64,000 bases of DNA from Candidatus Eiseniibacteriota bacterium (GTDB taxonomy: Bacteria > Eisenbacteria > RBG-16-71-46): the NCBI GenBank assembly GCA_016710095.1, contig JADJLL010000023.1, forward strand, positions 30,049 to 94,048, written 5' to 3'. The notes beneath the pieces are model-generated. The model was given only the letters and a program-made list of their open reading frames with translations, did no database searches and was not told the origin of the DNA. This document shows positions 37,789-46,134 of this stretch, in pieces. The position numbers were made by a program, and so were the translations under genes. Each line of letters begins with the position of its first letter. The first letter of the stretch is position 1.

Positions 37789-38605
37789 TCAGCGGTGCGT
37801 CCACCAGAACGCCACGATGCCCAGCGACAGGACGGCGCGGTACGCGAAGAACACGCCGAAGCCCGTGCGGCGCACCATGCCGAGCAGCAGCTTGATCGCG
37901 AGCGTTCCGAAGATCGCCGCGCTCACCACGCCGATCGCGAGCGTCGCCGGCGGCACGTCGTGCGGCACGTCCTTCAGCTTGAGCACGATCGCGCCGAACG
38001 TGATCGGCGTCGCGAGCAGGAACGAGAAGCGCGCGGCGGCGGGACGCGAGAGGCCGAGGAATCGTCCGGCCGTCATCGTGATGCCCGAGCGCGACACGCC
38101 CGGCACGAGCGCGAGGCACTGCGCGAGTCCCATGGCGATGCCGGTGAACCAGCCCGGCGAGCGCTCGTCCGCGCCCTTGGCGGGCTTGCGGTCGGCGAGC
38201 CACAGCAGCGCTCCGAACACCGTCAGCATGCCCGCCTGCAGCAGCAGGCTGGCGCAGCTTCGCTCCGCGAAGTCGTCGAGCAGCTTGCCGACGATGGCCG
38301 CGGGAATCGTCGCGACGATCAGCAGCGCCCAGAGCGTGCGCGCCTCGCGCGCCTTCGCGCCGTCCTTCGAGAACAGGTCGGTGAGCAGCGTCCACCAGTC
38401 GTTCCAGAACGCGATCACGAGCGCGACGAGCGTTCCCGCGTGCAGCGCGACGTCGAACGCGAGGCCTTCGTACTTCCAGCCGAGCAGCGTGGGCACGAGG
38501 TACAGGTGCGCGCTGCTCGAGACGGGCAGCAGTTCGGTGACGCCCTGCACCGCGCCGAGAACGGCGGCCTGGAACGTGCCGTGGAGCAGAGCGGAGAGTG
38601 AGCAT
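37789..38605 (-). CDS. uppP: Undecaprenyl-diphosphatase UppP/BacA; one-base insertion at the start
   Basis: Integral membrane phosphatase recycling undecaprenyl pyrophosphate to the lipid carrier. Motifs: VQGVTELLPVSSSAHLYLV near the N-terminus and LVPGVSRSGITMTAGRFLGL with the catalytic Ser/Arg. The family fold starts MSLSALLHGTFQAAVLGAVQ only if one base (C after ATG 38605) is removed; this gives 271 residues, normal for the family. Without that, the first in-frame start is GTG 38550 and about 18 residues are lost. TAGCGT-GCCGCCCC-ATG, the same module as at 34445, marks ATG 38605. Divergent from murJ. Confidence 0.9.
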
Positions 38606-38635
38606 GGGGCGGCACGCTAACATGACGGAGGGCCG

Positions 38636-40306
38636 GTGAGCACGCCGCCCGGAGCGCCGAACGCTCCGAACGCCGCCGCGCCCGCGCCGTCCGGCGCGTC
38701 GGGCGACGCCGCGGGCAAGGCCGTCGCGCGCAACGCCGGCAAGGTCGGCGCCGCGACGCTGCTGTCACGCGTGCTCGGGCTCGCGCGCGACCAGGTGATG
38801 GCGGCGATGTTCGGCGCGGGCTTCGCGAGCGACGCGTTCAACACCGCGTTCCGCATGCCGAACCTGCTGCGCGACCTGTTCGCCGAAGGCGCCATGTCGG
38901 CCTCGTTCATCCCGACGTTCACCGAGTACGAGCAGAAGCGCGGCGCGGAAGAAGCCTGGGCGCTCGGCCGCCAGCTCATGATGACGCTGCTGGTGACGCT
39001 CACGGCGCTGTGCGTGCTCGGCGCGCTGTTCGCGCCGCAGCTCATGCACCTGCTCGCGGCGGGTTTCGCGGAGCAGCCCGGCAAGCTCGAGCTCACCGAG
39101 ACGCTGTTCCGGATCATGCTGCCGTTCCTGCCGCTCGTGGCGGTGGCCGCCGCGGCCATGGGCATGCTCAACGCGCGCGGCGTGTTCGGCGTGCCGGCGC
39201 TGGCGCCCGCGCTGCTCAACGTGGGCATGATCGTGTTCGGGCTCGCGCTGGTGCCCGTGTGCTCGCGCTTCGGCGTGCCGCCCGTCGTCGCGATGGCGGT
39301 CGGCGTCGTGCTCGGCGCGGCGCTGCAGCTCGCCGTCCAGCTGCCGTCGCTCAAGCGCCAGGGCTTCGAGTTCCGCTTCGAGTGGCCGACCTGGCACCCC
39401 GGCGTGCGCCGCGTCGCGCTGCTCATGATCCCCGCGACGATCGGGCTCGCGGCGACCAACGTGAACATCTTCGTGAGCAACAACCTCGCGAGCCACATGG
39501 AGCAGGGAGCGGTCACGTGGCTCTACTGCGCGTTCCGCCTCATGCAGCTGCCGATCGGCGTGTTCGGCATCGCGCTCGCGACGGTCGCGATGCCCGCGCT
39601 GTCTCGCGCCGCGGTGAACGCCGACATGCCCGAGCTCAAGCGCACGTTGTCCGCCGCCGTGCGCCTCGTGCTGCTGCTCACGATTCCCGCCGCGGTGTAC
39701 CTCGCGGTCATGGCGCGCCCGGTGATCGCGCTGCTGTTCCAGCACGGCCGCTTCAGCGCCGTGGCCACGGACCAGACGGCCGCCGCGCTCGTCATGTACT
39801 GCGTCGGCCTGCCGTGCTTCGCGGCGGTCGGCATCTTCACGCGCACGTTCTATGCGCTCGGTGACACGAAGACGCCCATGCGCTCCAGCCTCACGTCGGT
39901 CGCGATCAACGTCGTGCTCAACCTCGCGCTCGTCGGGCCGCTCGCGGGCCTCGGGCTCGGCCACCGCGGGCTCGCGCTCGCCGCGTCGTGCTCGGCGCTC
40001 GCGAACGTCTCGCAGCTCGCGTTCCTGCTGCGTGGCCGCATCGGCGGCTTCGAGGGCCGGCGCATCGCCGCGACGCTGCTGCGCGTGGCGGTCGCCTCCG
40101 TGATCGTCGGCGCGGCGCTCGCCGGCATCCTCGCGCTCGCGGGATCGGGCGTCACGCACGGGCACGTCGCGCTGCTCGGCACCGTGCTCGTGTCGGCCGC
40201 GGTCGCGCTCGCGCTCTTCTGGGGCTCGCTGCGGCTCGCGCGTGTCGAAGAGCTGGCGCTGTTCGAGGACGCCGCGGGCTCGGTCGTGAGGCGCTTCCGC
40301 CGCTGA
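38636..40306 (+). CDS. murJ: Lipid II flippase MurJ
   Basis: 556 residues with about 14 membrane segments. MATE/MVF-fold motifs: AATLLSRVLGLARDQVMAA, ASDAFNTAFRMPNLLRDLFAEGAM, FIPTFTEY, and FGIALATVAMPALSR. It flips lipid II for peptidoglycan synthesis. It adds a Pro/Ala-rich N-terminal extension (APNAPNAAAPAPSG) before the first segment. GTG 38636 lies 30 bases from the uppP start on the other strand, so the two cell-wall carrier genes share one control region. Confidence 0.95.
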   Translation: MSTPPGAPNAPNAAAPAPSGASGDAAGKAVARNAGKVGAATLLSRVLGLARDQVMAAMFGAGFASDAFNTAFRMPNLLRDLFAEGAMSASFIPTFTEYEQKRGAEEAWALGRQLMMTLLVTLTALCVLGALFAPQLMHLLAAGFAEQPGKLELTETLFRIMLPFLPLVAVAAAAMGMLNARGVFGVPALAPALLNVGMIVFGLALVPVCSRFGVPPVVAMAVGVVLGAALQLAVQLPSLKRQGFEFRFEWPTWHPGVRRVALLMIPATIGLAATNVNIFVSNNLASHMEQGAVTWLYCAFRLMQLPIGVFGIALATVAMPALSRAAVNADMPELKRTLSAAVRLVLLLTIPAAVYLAVMARPVIALLFQHGRFSAVATDQTAAALVMYCVGLPCFAAVGIFTRTFYALGDTKTPMRSSLTSVAINVVLNLALVGPLAGLGLGHRGLALAASCSALANVSQLAFLLRGRIGGFEGRRIAATLLRVAVASVIVGAALAGILALAGSGVTHGHVALLGTVLVSAAVALALFWGSLRLARVEELALFEDAAGSVVRRFRR

Positions 40307-40321
40307 CGCTTCGGCGAGGCG

Positions 40322-41497
40322 CTACTTCGTCGCGCCGCGCTTCGAGCCTTCCCGCCACAGCTGCGGCAGCACCGCGAACGCCTGCAGCCGTCCGGGCCGC
40401 CACAGCGTCGAGAGCAGCTCGAAGGCGAGCCACGCGCCGTAGAGCCAGCAGATCTCCTCGCGCCAGTGCGGCACGAGGAACTGCGCGAGCCACAGCCCGA
40501 ACAGCCCGAGCGCTTCGTGCGCGTGGAAGCGGAAGTTCGCGAGCAGCACGACGCCGAGCGCGCTCTGCAGCAGCGTCAGGATCAGCTCCACGCGATGCTC
40601 GCCGACCGGCACCGCCGAGGGTTCGCCGCGCGCGATCGAGTACACGATCGGGATCATCGCCGCGAGCACGGTCCACTGGTTCACGTTCGACGACGCCATG
40701 TTCATGAGCGCCATGCCGGCCTTGCCGCGGCTCTTCGCCCACACGAACGCGCTCGTCTTCTCGGGCATCTCCGAGAGGAACGGCGCGACCCACTGCACGA
40801 ACACGAACTGCGACACGCCCATCGTCACGGCGACGCCCTTCATGCTCTCGAGGAACGGCGACGCGATGAAGAACAGCGCGACGCCTCCGGACAGGAAGAG
40901 CGCGACGACGCCGAGCAGGCGCTTCGGCTCGGGCCACGCGAGCACGACGCGCACGACGCGCGGCGCGTCGGCCTCGACTTCGTGATCGGAGGCCGGGATG
41001 CGCTGGAGCAGCGCGAGGTAGGCGAAGTACATGGCGAGCAGCACGCCGGCGTCCACGAGGTCGAGCGTGCCCTTGAAGATGATCCACACGAACCAGAGCA
41101 GCGGCGGCGCGAGGCCCGCGACCGTGGCGGCGTGCTCGCGGCTCAGGTGGATCGGCGGCATCGCGCGCGTCTCGCCGCGGCGGTGCTCGAAGATCGCGAA
41201 CACGATCCAGATCATCGGCCAGCCCACGCCGGTGAGCAGCCGCAGCGCGCCGGTGAAGTTGGCGGTCATGAGCGGCACGTCGCCGTGCCACGCGATCACC
41301 GCCTCGACCGCGAACTCCGGCAGCGTCTGCAGCCACGCGAGCAGCGCGAGCGCGAGTCCCTGCGAGATGTAGAACTGTGCGCCCTCGGCCGCCCACGCCA
41401 TGAGGAACGCGCTGAAGAGGATCGACGGGAACGTCCACAGGGCGTGCAACGCGGCACGCGCCGCTTCCTGCGGGGACATGGGCTGTGGATCGAGCAT
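40322..41497 (-). CDS. Sodium/calcium exchanger family (CaCA) membrane protein
   Basis: 391 residues with roughly ten membrane segments. Two alpha-repeat-like motifs: WLQTLPEFAVEAVIAWHGD in the N-terminal half and APFLSEMPEKTSAFVWAKS in the C-terminal half, both with the acidic residue and small residues typical of cation antiporters, then ALMNMASSNVNQWTVLAAMIP. A central cytoplasmic loop separates the halves. Probably exchanges Na or H for Ca or another divalent cation. ATG 41497; convergent with murJ. Confidence 0.75.
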   Translation of the reverse strand: MLDPQPMSPQEAARAALHALWTFPSILFSAFLMAWAAEGAQFYISQGLALALLAWLQTLPEFAVEAVIAWHGDVPLMTANFTGALRLLTGVGWPMIWIVFAIFEHRRGETRAMPPIHLSREHAATVAGLAPPLLWFVWIIFKGTLDLVDAGVLLAMYFAYLALLQRIPASDHEVEADAPRVVRVVLAWPEPKRLLGVVALFLSGGVALFFIASPFLESMKGVAVTMGVSQFVFVQWVAPFLSEMPEKTSAFVWAKSRGKAGMALMNMASSNVNQWTVLAAMIPIVYSIARGEPSAVPVGEHRVELILTLLQSALGVVLLANFRFHAHEALGLFGLWLAQFLVPHWREEICWLYGAWLAFELLSTLWRPGRLQAFAVLPQLWREGSKRGATK

Positions 41498-41555
41498 CGG
41501 GCTCCTCGGGTGGGGCGGGAAGCATCACCGGTGCTGCGCACGGCTCGCCGTCTTC

Positions 41556-41585
41556 TTGCGCGGCGCGAAAGCGCGGCGATAGTGT
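41556..41585 (+). promoter_or_regulatory. Promoter of the AhpD-like gene; near-leaderless
   Basis: TTGCGC (41556-41561), 18-base spacer, TAGTGT (41580-41585), 9 bases, ATG 41595. Confidence 0.65.
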
Positions 41586-41594
41586 GCGACCACC

Positions 41595-42452
41595 ATGGGA
41601 GCGTCAAGCACCGTCACCGCGTTGCGCCGCCGTCGCGGCGTGTTCCAGCTCAGCCGCTTCGCCGCGCTCGTCACGCGGCGCGAGTTCGCCGCGGCCGCGC
41701 AGGCCTTGATCGCCGCGCGCGCACTCGGCGTGACGCGCGCCGCCGCCGAGGAGAGCGCGCTCATGCTCATGCTGTACGCGGGCTATCCGGCCGCGCTCGA
41801 GGGACTGCGCGTGCTGAACGGCGCGTGGCCGGGGCGCGCGCGCCGCAGCCGCGAGGGCGGTCCGGCCGACTGGGTCAAGCGCGGCGAGGCGCTGTGCTCG
41901 CGCGTGTACGGTCCGTCGTTCGAGAAGCTCGTGCCCGCCGTGCACGCGCTGCATCCCGATCTCGCGCGCTGGATGATCGAGCACGGCTACGGCCGCGTGC
42001 TGTCGCGCCCGGGCATGAGCGCGCGCGATCGCGAACTGGTCACCGTCGCGGCGCTGTCGGCGCTCGGCTGGGAACGCCAGCTCGTCAGCCACCTGCTCGG
42101 CGCGCGCCGGGTGGGGGCGACGCTCGACGAAGTGCAGGGCGCGCTCGCGGCGGGCCTGGCCCGCACGGACGCCGCCTCGGAGCGCATCGCGCTCTCGGCG
42201 TGGCGGCGCCTCACGGAAGCCGAGGCCGCCGGGGCCGCGCCGCTCGGCGCAAGAGCGCGCGCAGGAGCGCCCGCAAGAGCGCCCGGAACTCCGCCCGTCC
42301 GGCGAAGCGCCCGCCAGCTCGCCCGGCCTCGGGCCCGCGCCGGGCCGCGAAGTCGGCCCGCTGAGCAATCCGGGCGCAACCCGCGCCCCCCGAGCCGCAT
42401 CTGCAAGCAGGCCCACCCGAAGGACTTTGCCCGATTCCCGCCCCGAGCCTAG
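41595..42452 (+). CDS. Carboxymuconolactone decarboxylase/AhpD-like protein with basic tail
   Basis: Residues 1-215 form two AhpD/CMD-like helical repeats, e.g. EESALMLMLYAGYPAALEGL and RDRELVTVAALSALGWERQLVSHL, without the usual CxxC thiol pair, so peroxidase-type chemistry is doubtful. Past about 42240 the frame as read turns Ala/Pro/Arg-rich and runs to 42452. In frame 2 the same DNA encodes repeated KSAR units (KSARRSARKSARNSAR) ending at TGA 42364. A missing base near 42240 would join them, giving a lysine/arginine-rich tail of about 40 residues. Lies immediately upstream of bshC. Confidence 0.65.
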   Translation: MGASSTVTALRRRRGVFQLSRFAALVTRREFAAAAQALIAARALGVTRAAAEESALMLMLYAGYPAALEGLRVLNGAWPGRARRSREGGPADWVKRGEALCSRVYGPSFEKLVPAVHALHPDLARWMIEHGYGRVLSRPGMSARDRELVTVAALSALGWERQLVSHLLGARRVGATLDEVQGALAAGLARTDAASERIALSAWRRLTEAEAAGAAPLGARARAGAPARAPGTPPVRRSARQLARPRARAGPRSRPAEQSGRNPRPPSRICKQAHPKDFARFPPRA

Positions 42453-42455
42453 GAT
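42427..42455 (+). promoter_or_regulatory. Promoter of the bacillithiol operon
   Basis: TTGCCC (42427-42432), 17-base spacer, TAGGAT (42450-42455). GTG 42463 follows after 7 bases but its frame closes at 42542, so the bshC start is not settled. Confidence 0.5.
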
Positions 42456-42503
42456 GCCGCGCGTGCGCCCTGACCGAATCGCGTTCCCGACCCCGCCGTC
42501 CCG

Positions 42504-44159
42504 ATGTTCGTCCCGATGTTCCCGGCTGGAGCGTGCCCGTTGAAGTCCGGGACCCTCGCCGTCCGTGCCCGCGTCACCGGCCGCCCCGAAGCCCCCTGGG
42601 ACCGGCTGAACGACTCGATCACCGCCGATCTGCTGGCGCACGGCCCGCTCTCGCGTGAACGCTTCGCGCGCACCTGGACCTCCGACGACGATCTCCGTGC
42701 CCTGGCCGCGCTCAAGCGCGCCCCGCTCGATCCCGCGCTCGCCCGCGCGCTGAGCGCGATGCACGTGCGCCTCGGCGCCAGCGCCGCCTCGCTCGCCAAC
42801 CTCGAGCGCCTTGCGCGCGGCGAGGCCGTGGCGACCGTGGCGGGGCAGCAGCCCGCGCCGCTCGGCGGCCCGCTCTATTCGCTCCACAAGATCGCCGCCG
42901 CCGCGGGACTCGCGCGCACCGTGACCGCGCGCCTCGGCGAGCCGTGCGTGCCGCTCTTCTGGATGCACGGCGAAGATTCCGACTTCACCGAGATCCGCGG
43001 CACGAGCGTGCTCGACGGCGCACTCGAGCTGCACGACTTCGCGCTGCCCGACGGCGCGCACACCGCGGGCGGCCTCGTGGGCGACATTCCCGCTTCGTTC
43101 CTCGCGCCGCTGCACGCCGAGGCGCTCGCGAAGTGGGCGGGGCTCGCCGGTCACGCCGACGCCACGCGCGTGCTCGAGCACGCGACGCGCGTGGGGCGCG
43201 ATCTCGGCGAAGTCACGACCGCGCTGCTGCTGCAGCTCTTCGGCGACGCCGGGCTCGTCGTGGTGGACCCGCGCCTGCCCGAGTTCCGCGCCGCGGCCCG
43301 CACGGTGATCGACCGCTACCTGGGCGATGCGCCCGCGCTCGAACAGGCCGCACGCACCGCCGGCGCGCGTCTCCAGGAACTCGTCGCCCGCCAGCCGCTC
43401 ACGGACGCGTCGCTCGACTCGTTCGTGTTCGACGTCGCGGACGGCGCGCGCCACAAGATCTCCGCCGCCGACGCGCTCGCGCGCGGCGCCGCGGTCACGC
43501 TCAGCCCGAGCGTCGCGCTGCGCCCCGCGGTGCAGGACGGCGTGTTCCCGACGGTCGCGATGGCCGTCGGCCCGGGCGAGATCGCGTACCTCGCGCAGCT
43601 GCGCGAAGTGTTCGAAGGCGTGGGCGTCGCGCCCGCGATGCTCGTGCCGCGCTTCGGCGCGACGTGGCTGCCGCCCGAGGCGCTCTCGCTGATCGAGGCG
43701 AGCGGCGCCGATCCGTGGCGTGTGGTTGCGGACACCGACGCGGTGCTCGCCGAGCTGGCCGCGAAGCGCGTGCCGGCGGAGCTCGAGGGCGAACTGCTGA
43801 ACGCGAAGGCCGCGGCGCTCGACGGGCTCACTCGTTTCGCCGAAGCCTCGCGCGCGCTCGATGCGAGCCTGCCGCAGATGGTCGAGTCGGCGCGCGGCAA
43901 GGTGGAGTACCAGTTCGCGCGCCTGCACGAAGGGCTGATCGGCAAGGTCCGCGCGCGCTTCGACAAGGAGCATCCCGTGTGGCGCCGCCTGCGCTACTCG
44001 CTCAGCCCCGGCGGCAAGCTTCAGGAACGGCGCGTCGCCTCGCTCGAACCGGTCGCGCGCCTGGGGCTCGGCGTCGTCGCCGAACTCTGCGACGCGGCGA
44101 CCGAGCACGCGGCCGGCGCGGCGCGTGGCGTGCACGAACACTGGCTGTTGGAGGGCTGA
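42504..44159 (+). CDS. bshC: BshC, putative cysteine ligase of bacillithiol synthesis
   Basis: 551 residues. BshC adds cysteine to GlcN-malate as the last step of bacillithiol synthesis. Motifs: TVAGQQPAPLGGPLYSLHKI, CVPLFWMHGEDSDFTEIR, LLLQLFGDAGLVVVDPRLP and the C-terminal LHEGLIGKVRARF, LQERRVASLEP. ATG 42504 is the first Met; TTG 42540 is an alternative, and a promoter-linked GTG at 42463 lies in another frame, so the N-terminus may be mis-phased. First gene of bshC-bshB-bshA, with 3 bases to bshB. Confidence 0.9.
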   Translation: MFVPMFPAGACPLKSGTLAVRARVTGRPEAPWDRLNDSITADLLAHGPLSRERFARTWTSDDDLRALAALKRAPLDPALARALSAMHVRLGASAASLANLERLARGEAVATVAGQQPAPLGGPLYSLHKIAAAAGLARTVTARLGEPCVPLFWMHGEDSDFTEIRGTSVLDGALELHDFALPDGAHTAGGLVGDIPASFLAPLHAEALAKWAGLAGHADATRVLEHATRVGRDLGEVTTALLLQLFGDAGLVVVDPRLPEFRAAARTVIDRYLGDAPALEQAARTAGARLQELVARQPLTDASLDSFVFDVADGARHKISAADALARGAAVTLSPSVALRPAVQDGVFPTVAMAVGPGEIAYLAQLREVFEGVGVAPAMLVPRFGATWLPPEALSLIEASGADPWRVVADTDAVLAELAAKRVPAELEGELLNAKAAALDGLTRFAEASRALDASLPQMVESARGKVEYQFARLHEGLIGKVRARFDKEHPVWRRLRYSLSPGGKLQERRVASLEPVARLGLGVVAELCDAATEHAAGAARGVHEHWLLEG

Positions 44160-44162
44160 CGC

Positions 44163-44873
44163 ATGAGCGCGGCCGCACTGTTCTTCGGGGCGCACCCCGA
44201 CGACGTCGAACTCACGAGCGCGGGGTTGGCGGCCACACTGGCCGCGCGCTGCGAGCGCGTCGCGATCGCCGACCTGACGCGTGGCGAACTCGGCACGCGC
44301 GGCGACGTCGAGACGCGCGCGCGTGAAGCGGGCGCGGCGGCGCAGGCGCTCGGCGCCGCGGTGCGCGAGAACCTCGCGCTGCCCGACGGCGCGCTCAACC
44401 GTCACGACCGCGCGCAGCTGAAGGCCGTGGTGGAGTGCATCCGCCGTCACGCGCCCTCGCTCGTCGTCGCGCCGCACTTCGACGACGCGCATCCCGATCA
44501 CGTCGAGGCGTCGCACCTCGTGACGCGCGCGTGCTACCTCGCGGGCCTCGCGCGCTACGACGCGGCCGGCGAGCGTCACCGCCCGGGGCGGCTGCTCTAC
44601 GCGCTCTATCGCGGCGACGCGCGCGCGCAGCTCGTCGTGGACGTGACCGCGGTGTGGGAGCAGCGCACCGCGGCGCTGCGCTGCCACGCGAGCCAGCTCG
44701 ATCCGGCCGCGGGCGCGGCCACGTATCTCACCGCCCCGGGCTTCCTCGCCGAGGTCGAAGCGCGCGCACGCACGTGGGGCGCGCTCGCGGGAACCACCTA
44801 CGGCGAGGGCTACCGCACGCGCGGGCCTCTCGTGTTGTCGGACGCGCGAGCGCTGCTCGCCGGAAAGGAGTGA
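44163..44873 (+). CDS. bshB: BshB-type GlcNAc-malate deacetylase
   Basis: 236 residues of the PIG-L/LmbE family. Zinc motif FFGAHPDDVELTSAG at the N-terminus, LTRGELGTRGDVETRAREA, RENLALPDG and HFDDAHPDHVEASHLV, typical of BshB1. Removes the acetyl group from GlcNAc-malate, second step of bacillithiol synthesis. Placement between bshC and bshA supports this over other PIG-L roles. Confidence 0.93.
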   Translation: MSAAALFFGAHPDDVELTSAGLAATLAARCERVAIADLTRGELGTRGDVETRAREAGAAAQALGAAVRENLALPDGALNRHDRAQLKAVVECIRRHAPSLVVAPHFDDAHPDHVEASHLVTRACYLAGLARYDAAGERHRPGRLLYALYRGDARAQLVVDVTAVWEQRTAALRCHASQLDPAAGAATYLTAPGFLAEVEARARTWGALAGTTYGEGYRTRGPLVLSDARALLAGKE

Positions 44874-44878
44874 CCGCC

Positions 44879-46120
44879 GTGGCGGTTGCCAAGCCCAAGA
44901 AGAAGAAGCGCCCGAGCGCGAAGGCCGAGGCGCGCGCGTCCGTGCGCGCGGCCGCGTTCGCGAAGGAGCAGGGCAAGCCGATCGCGCGCAAGAAGCGCCC
45001 GCGCCGCAAGCTCAAGATCGGCATCTCGTGCTACGCGCACTTCGGCGGCTCGGGCGTCGTCGCGAGCGAACTGGGTCTCGAGCTCGCGCACCGCGGCCAC
45101 GAAGTGCACTTGGTCGCGTCGCACCTGCCGTTCCGGCTGCGCAGCTTCGAGTCGAACATCTACTTCCACGAGTCGAGCCCGGCCTACTACCCGGTGTTCG
45201 AGGACGCGCCGAGCAACCTCGCGCTCGCCGCCAAGATGGTCGAGGTGGCCGAGAACTATCACCTCGACCTCATGCACGTGCACTACGCGATGCCGTTCGC
45301 GACGAGCGCCTACCTTGCGCGGCAGATCCTCATGCCGAAGCAGCTCGGCGTGGTCACGACGCTCCACGGCACGGACATCACGGTGGTCGGCGCCGAGCCG
45401 GCGTTCTTCAGCGTGACCCGGTTCAGCATCCAGTCGAGCGACCGGGTGACGGCCGTCAGCCGGTTCCTCAAGGAGCGGGCCGAGGAGACGTTCGGCATCA
45501 CCCGGCCGATCGAGGTGATCTACAACTTCGTCGACCCGCACATCTTCGCCCCGAAGCGGGAGGGGCGGCTCCGCCTCGCCGGCCCGGACACGAAGGTGCT
45601 GATGCACGCCTCCAACTTCCGTGCGGTCAAGAACATACCGGTCGTCATTCAGACCTTCGCCGAGGTCCACAAGCGGGTGAAGTCCAAGCTCGTCATGGTC
45701 GGCGACGGCCCCGAGAAGGCCGGGGCCGAGCAGCTCGCCCGCGAGCTGGGCGTGCACCGGGACGTGCTCTTCCTGGGCAATCAGGACTGTATGGAGGAGC
45801 TGTTTCCGCTGGCCGATATCTTTCTCCTGCCGAGCTCCTCCGAGAGTTTCGGGCTGGTGGCCCTCGAGTCGATGAGCGCCGAAGTGCCGGTCGTGACGTC
45901 CAATGCCGGCGGCCTGCCCGAGGTCGTGGAGCACGGCTACACGGGTTTCCTGCACGATCCGTCCGACGTGGACGGGTACGTCGAGTCGTCGCTGAAGCTG
46001 CTCACGAACGAGCCGCTCCGTCGCACCATGGGACGGCGCGGGCGCAAGGTCGCTCGGGAGCGTTTCACGGCCGAGGAGATGGTCCAGAACTACGTGCGGG
46101 TGTACGAGTCGCTGCGCTGA
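44879..46120 (+). CDS. bshA: BshA, GlcNAc-malate synthase, with basic N-terminal extension
   Basis: 413 residues. GT4 enzyme linking GlcNAc from UDP-GlcNAc to L-malate, first step of bacillithiol synthesis. Catalytic core begins KIGISCYAHFGGSGVVASEL near residue 45; then VVTTLHGTDITVVG, VIYNFVDPHIF, VMVGDGPEKAGAE, and LLPSSSESFGLVALESM. GTG 44879 has AAAGGAG at 8 bases. The first 44 residues are Lys/Arg/Ala-rich (KPKKKKRPSAKAEARA) and absent from usual BshA. From about 45400 to the end, arginine is mostly CGG, while the first half uses CGC like the rest of the window, suggesting mosaic origin. Confidence 0.93.
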   Translation: MAVAKPKKKKRPSAKAEARASVRAAAFAKEQGKPIARKKRPRRKLKIGISCYAHFGGSGVVASELGLELAHRGHEVHLVASHLPFRLRSFESNIYFHESSPAYYPVFEDAPSNLALAAKMVEVAENYHLDLMHVHYAMPFATSAYLARQILMPKQLGVVTTLHGTDITVVGAEPAFFSVTRFSIQSSDRVTAVSRFLKERAEETFGITRPIEVIYNFVDPHIFAPKREGRLRLAGPDTKVLMHASNFRAVKNIPVVIQTFAEVHKRVKSKLVMVGDGPEKAGAEQLARELGVHRDVLFLGNQDCMEELFPLADIFLLPSSSESFGLVALESMSAEVPVVTSNAGGLPEVVEHGYTGFLHDPSDVDGYVESSLKLLTNEPLRRTMGRRGRKVARERFTAEEMVQNYVRVYESLR

Positions 46121-46134
46121 TCCCACGAGGACGG

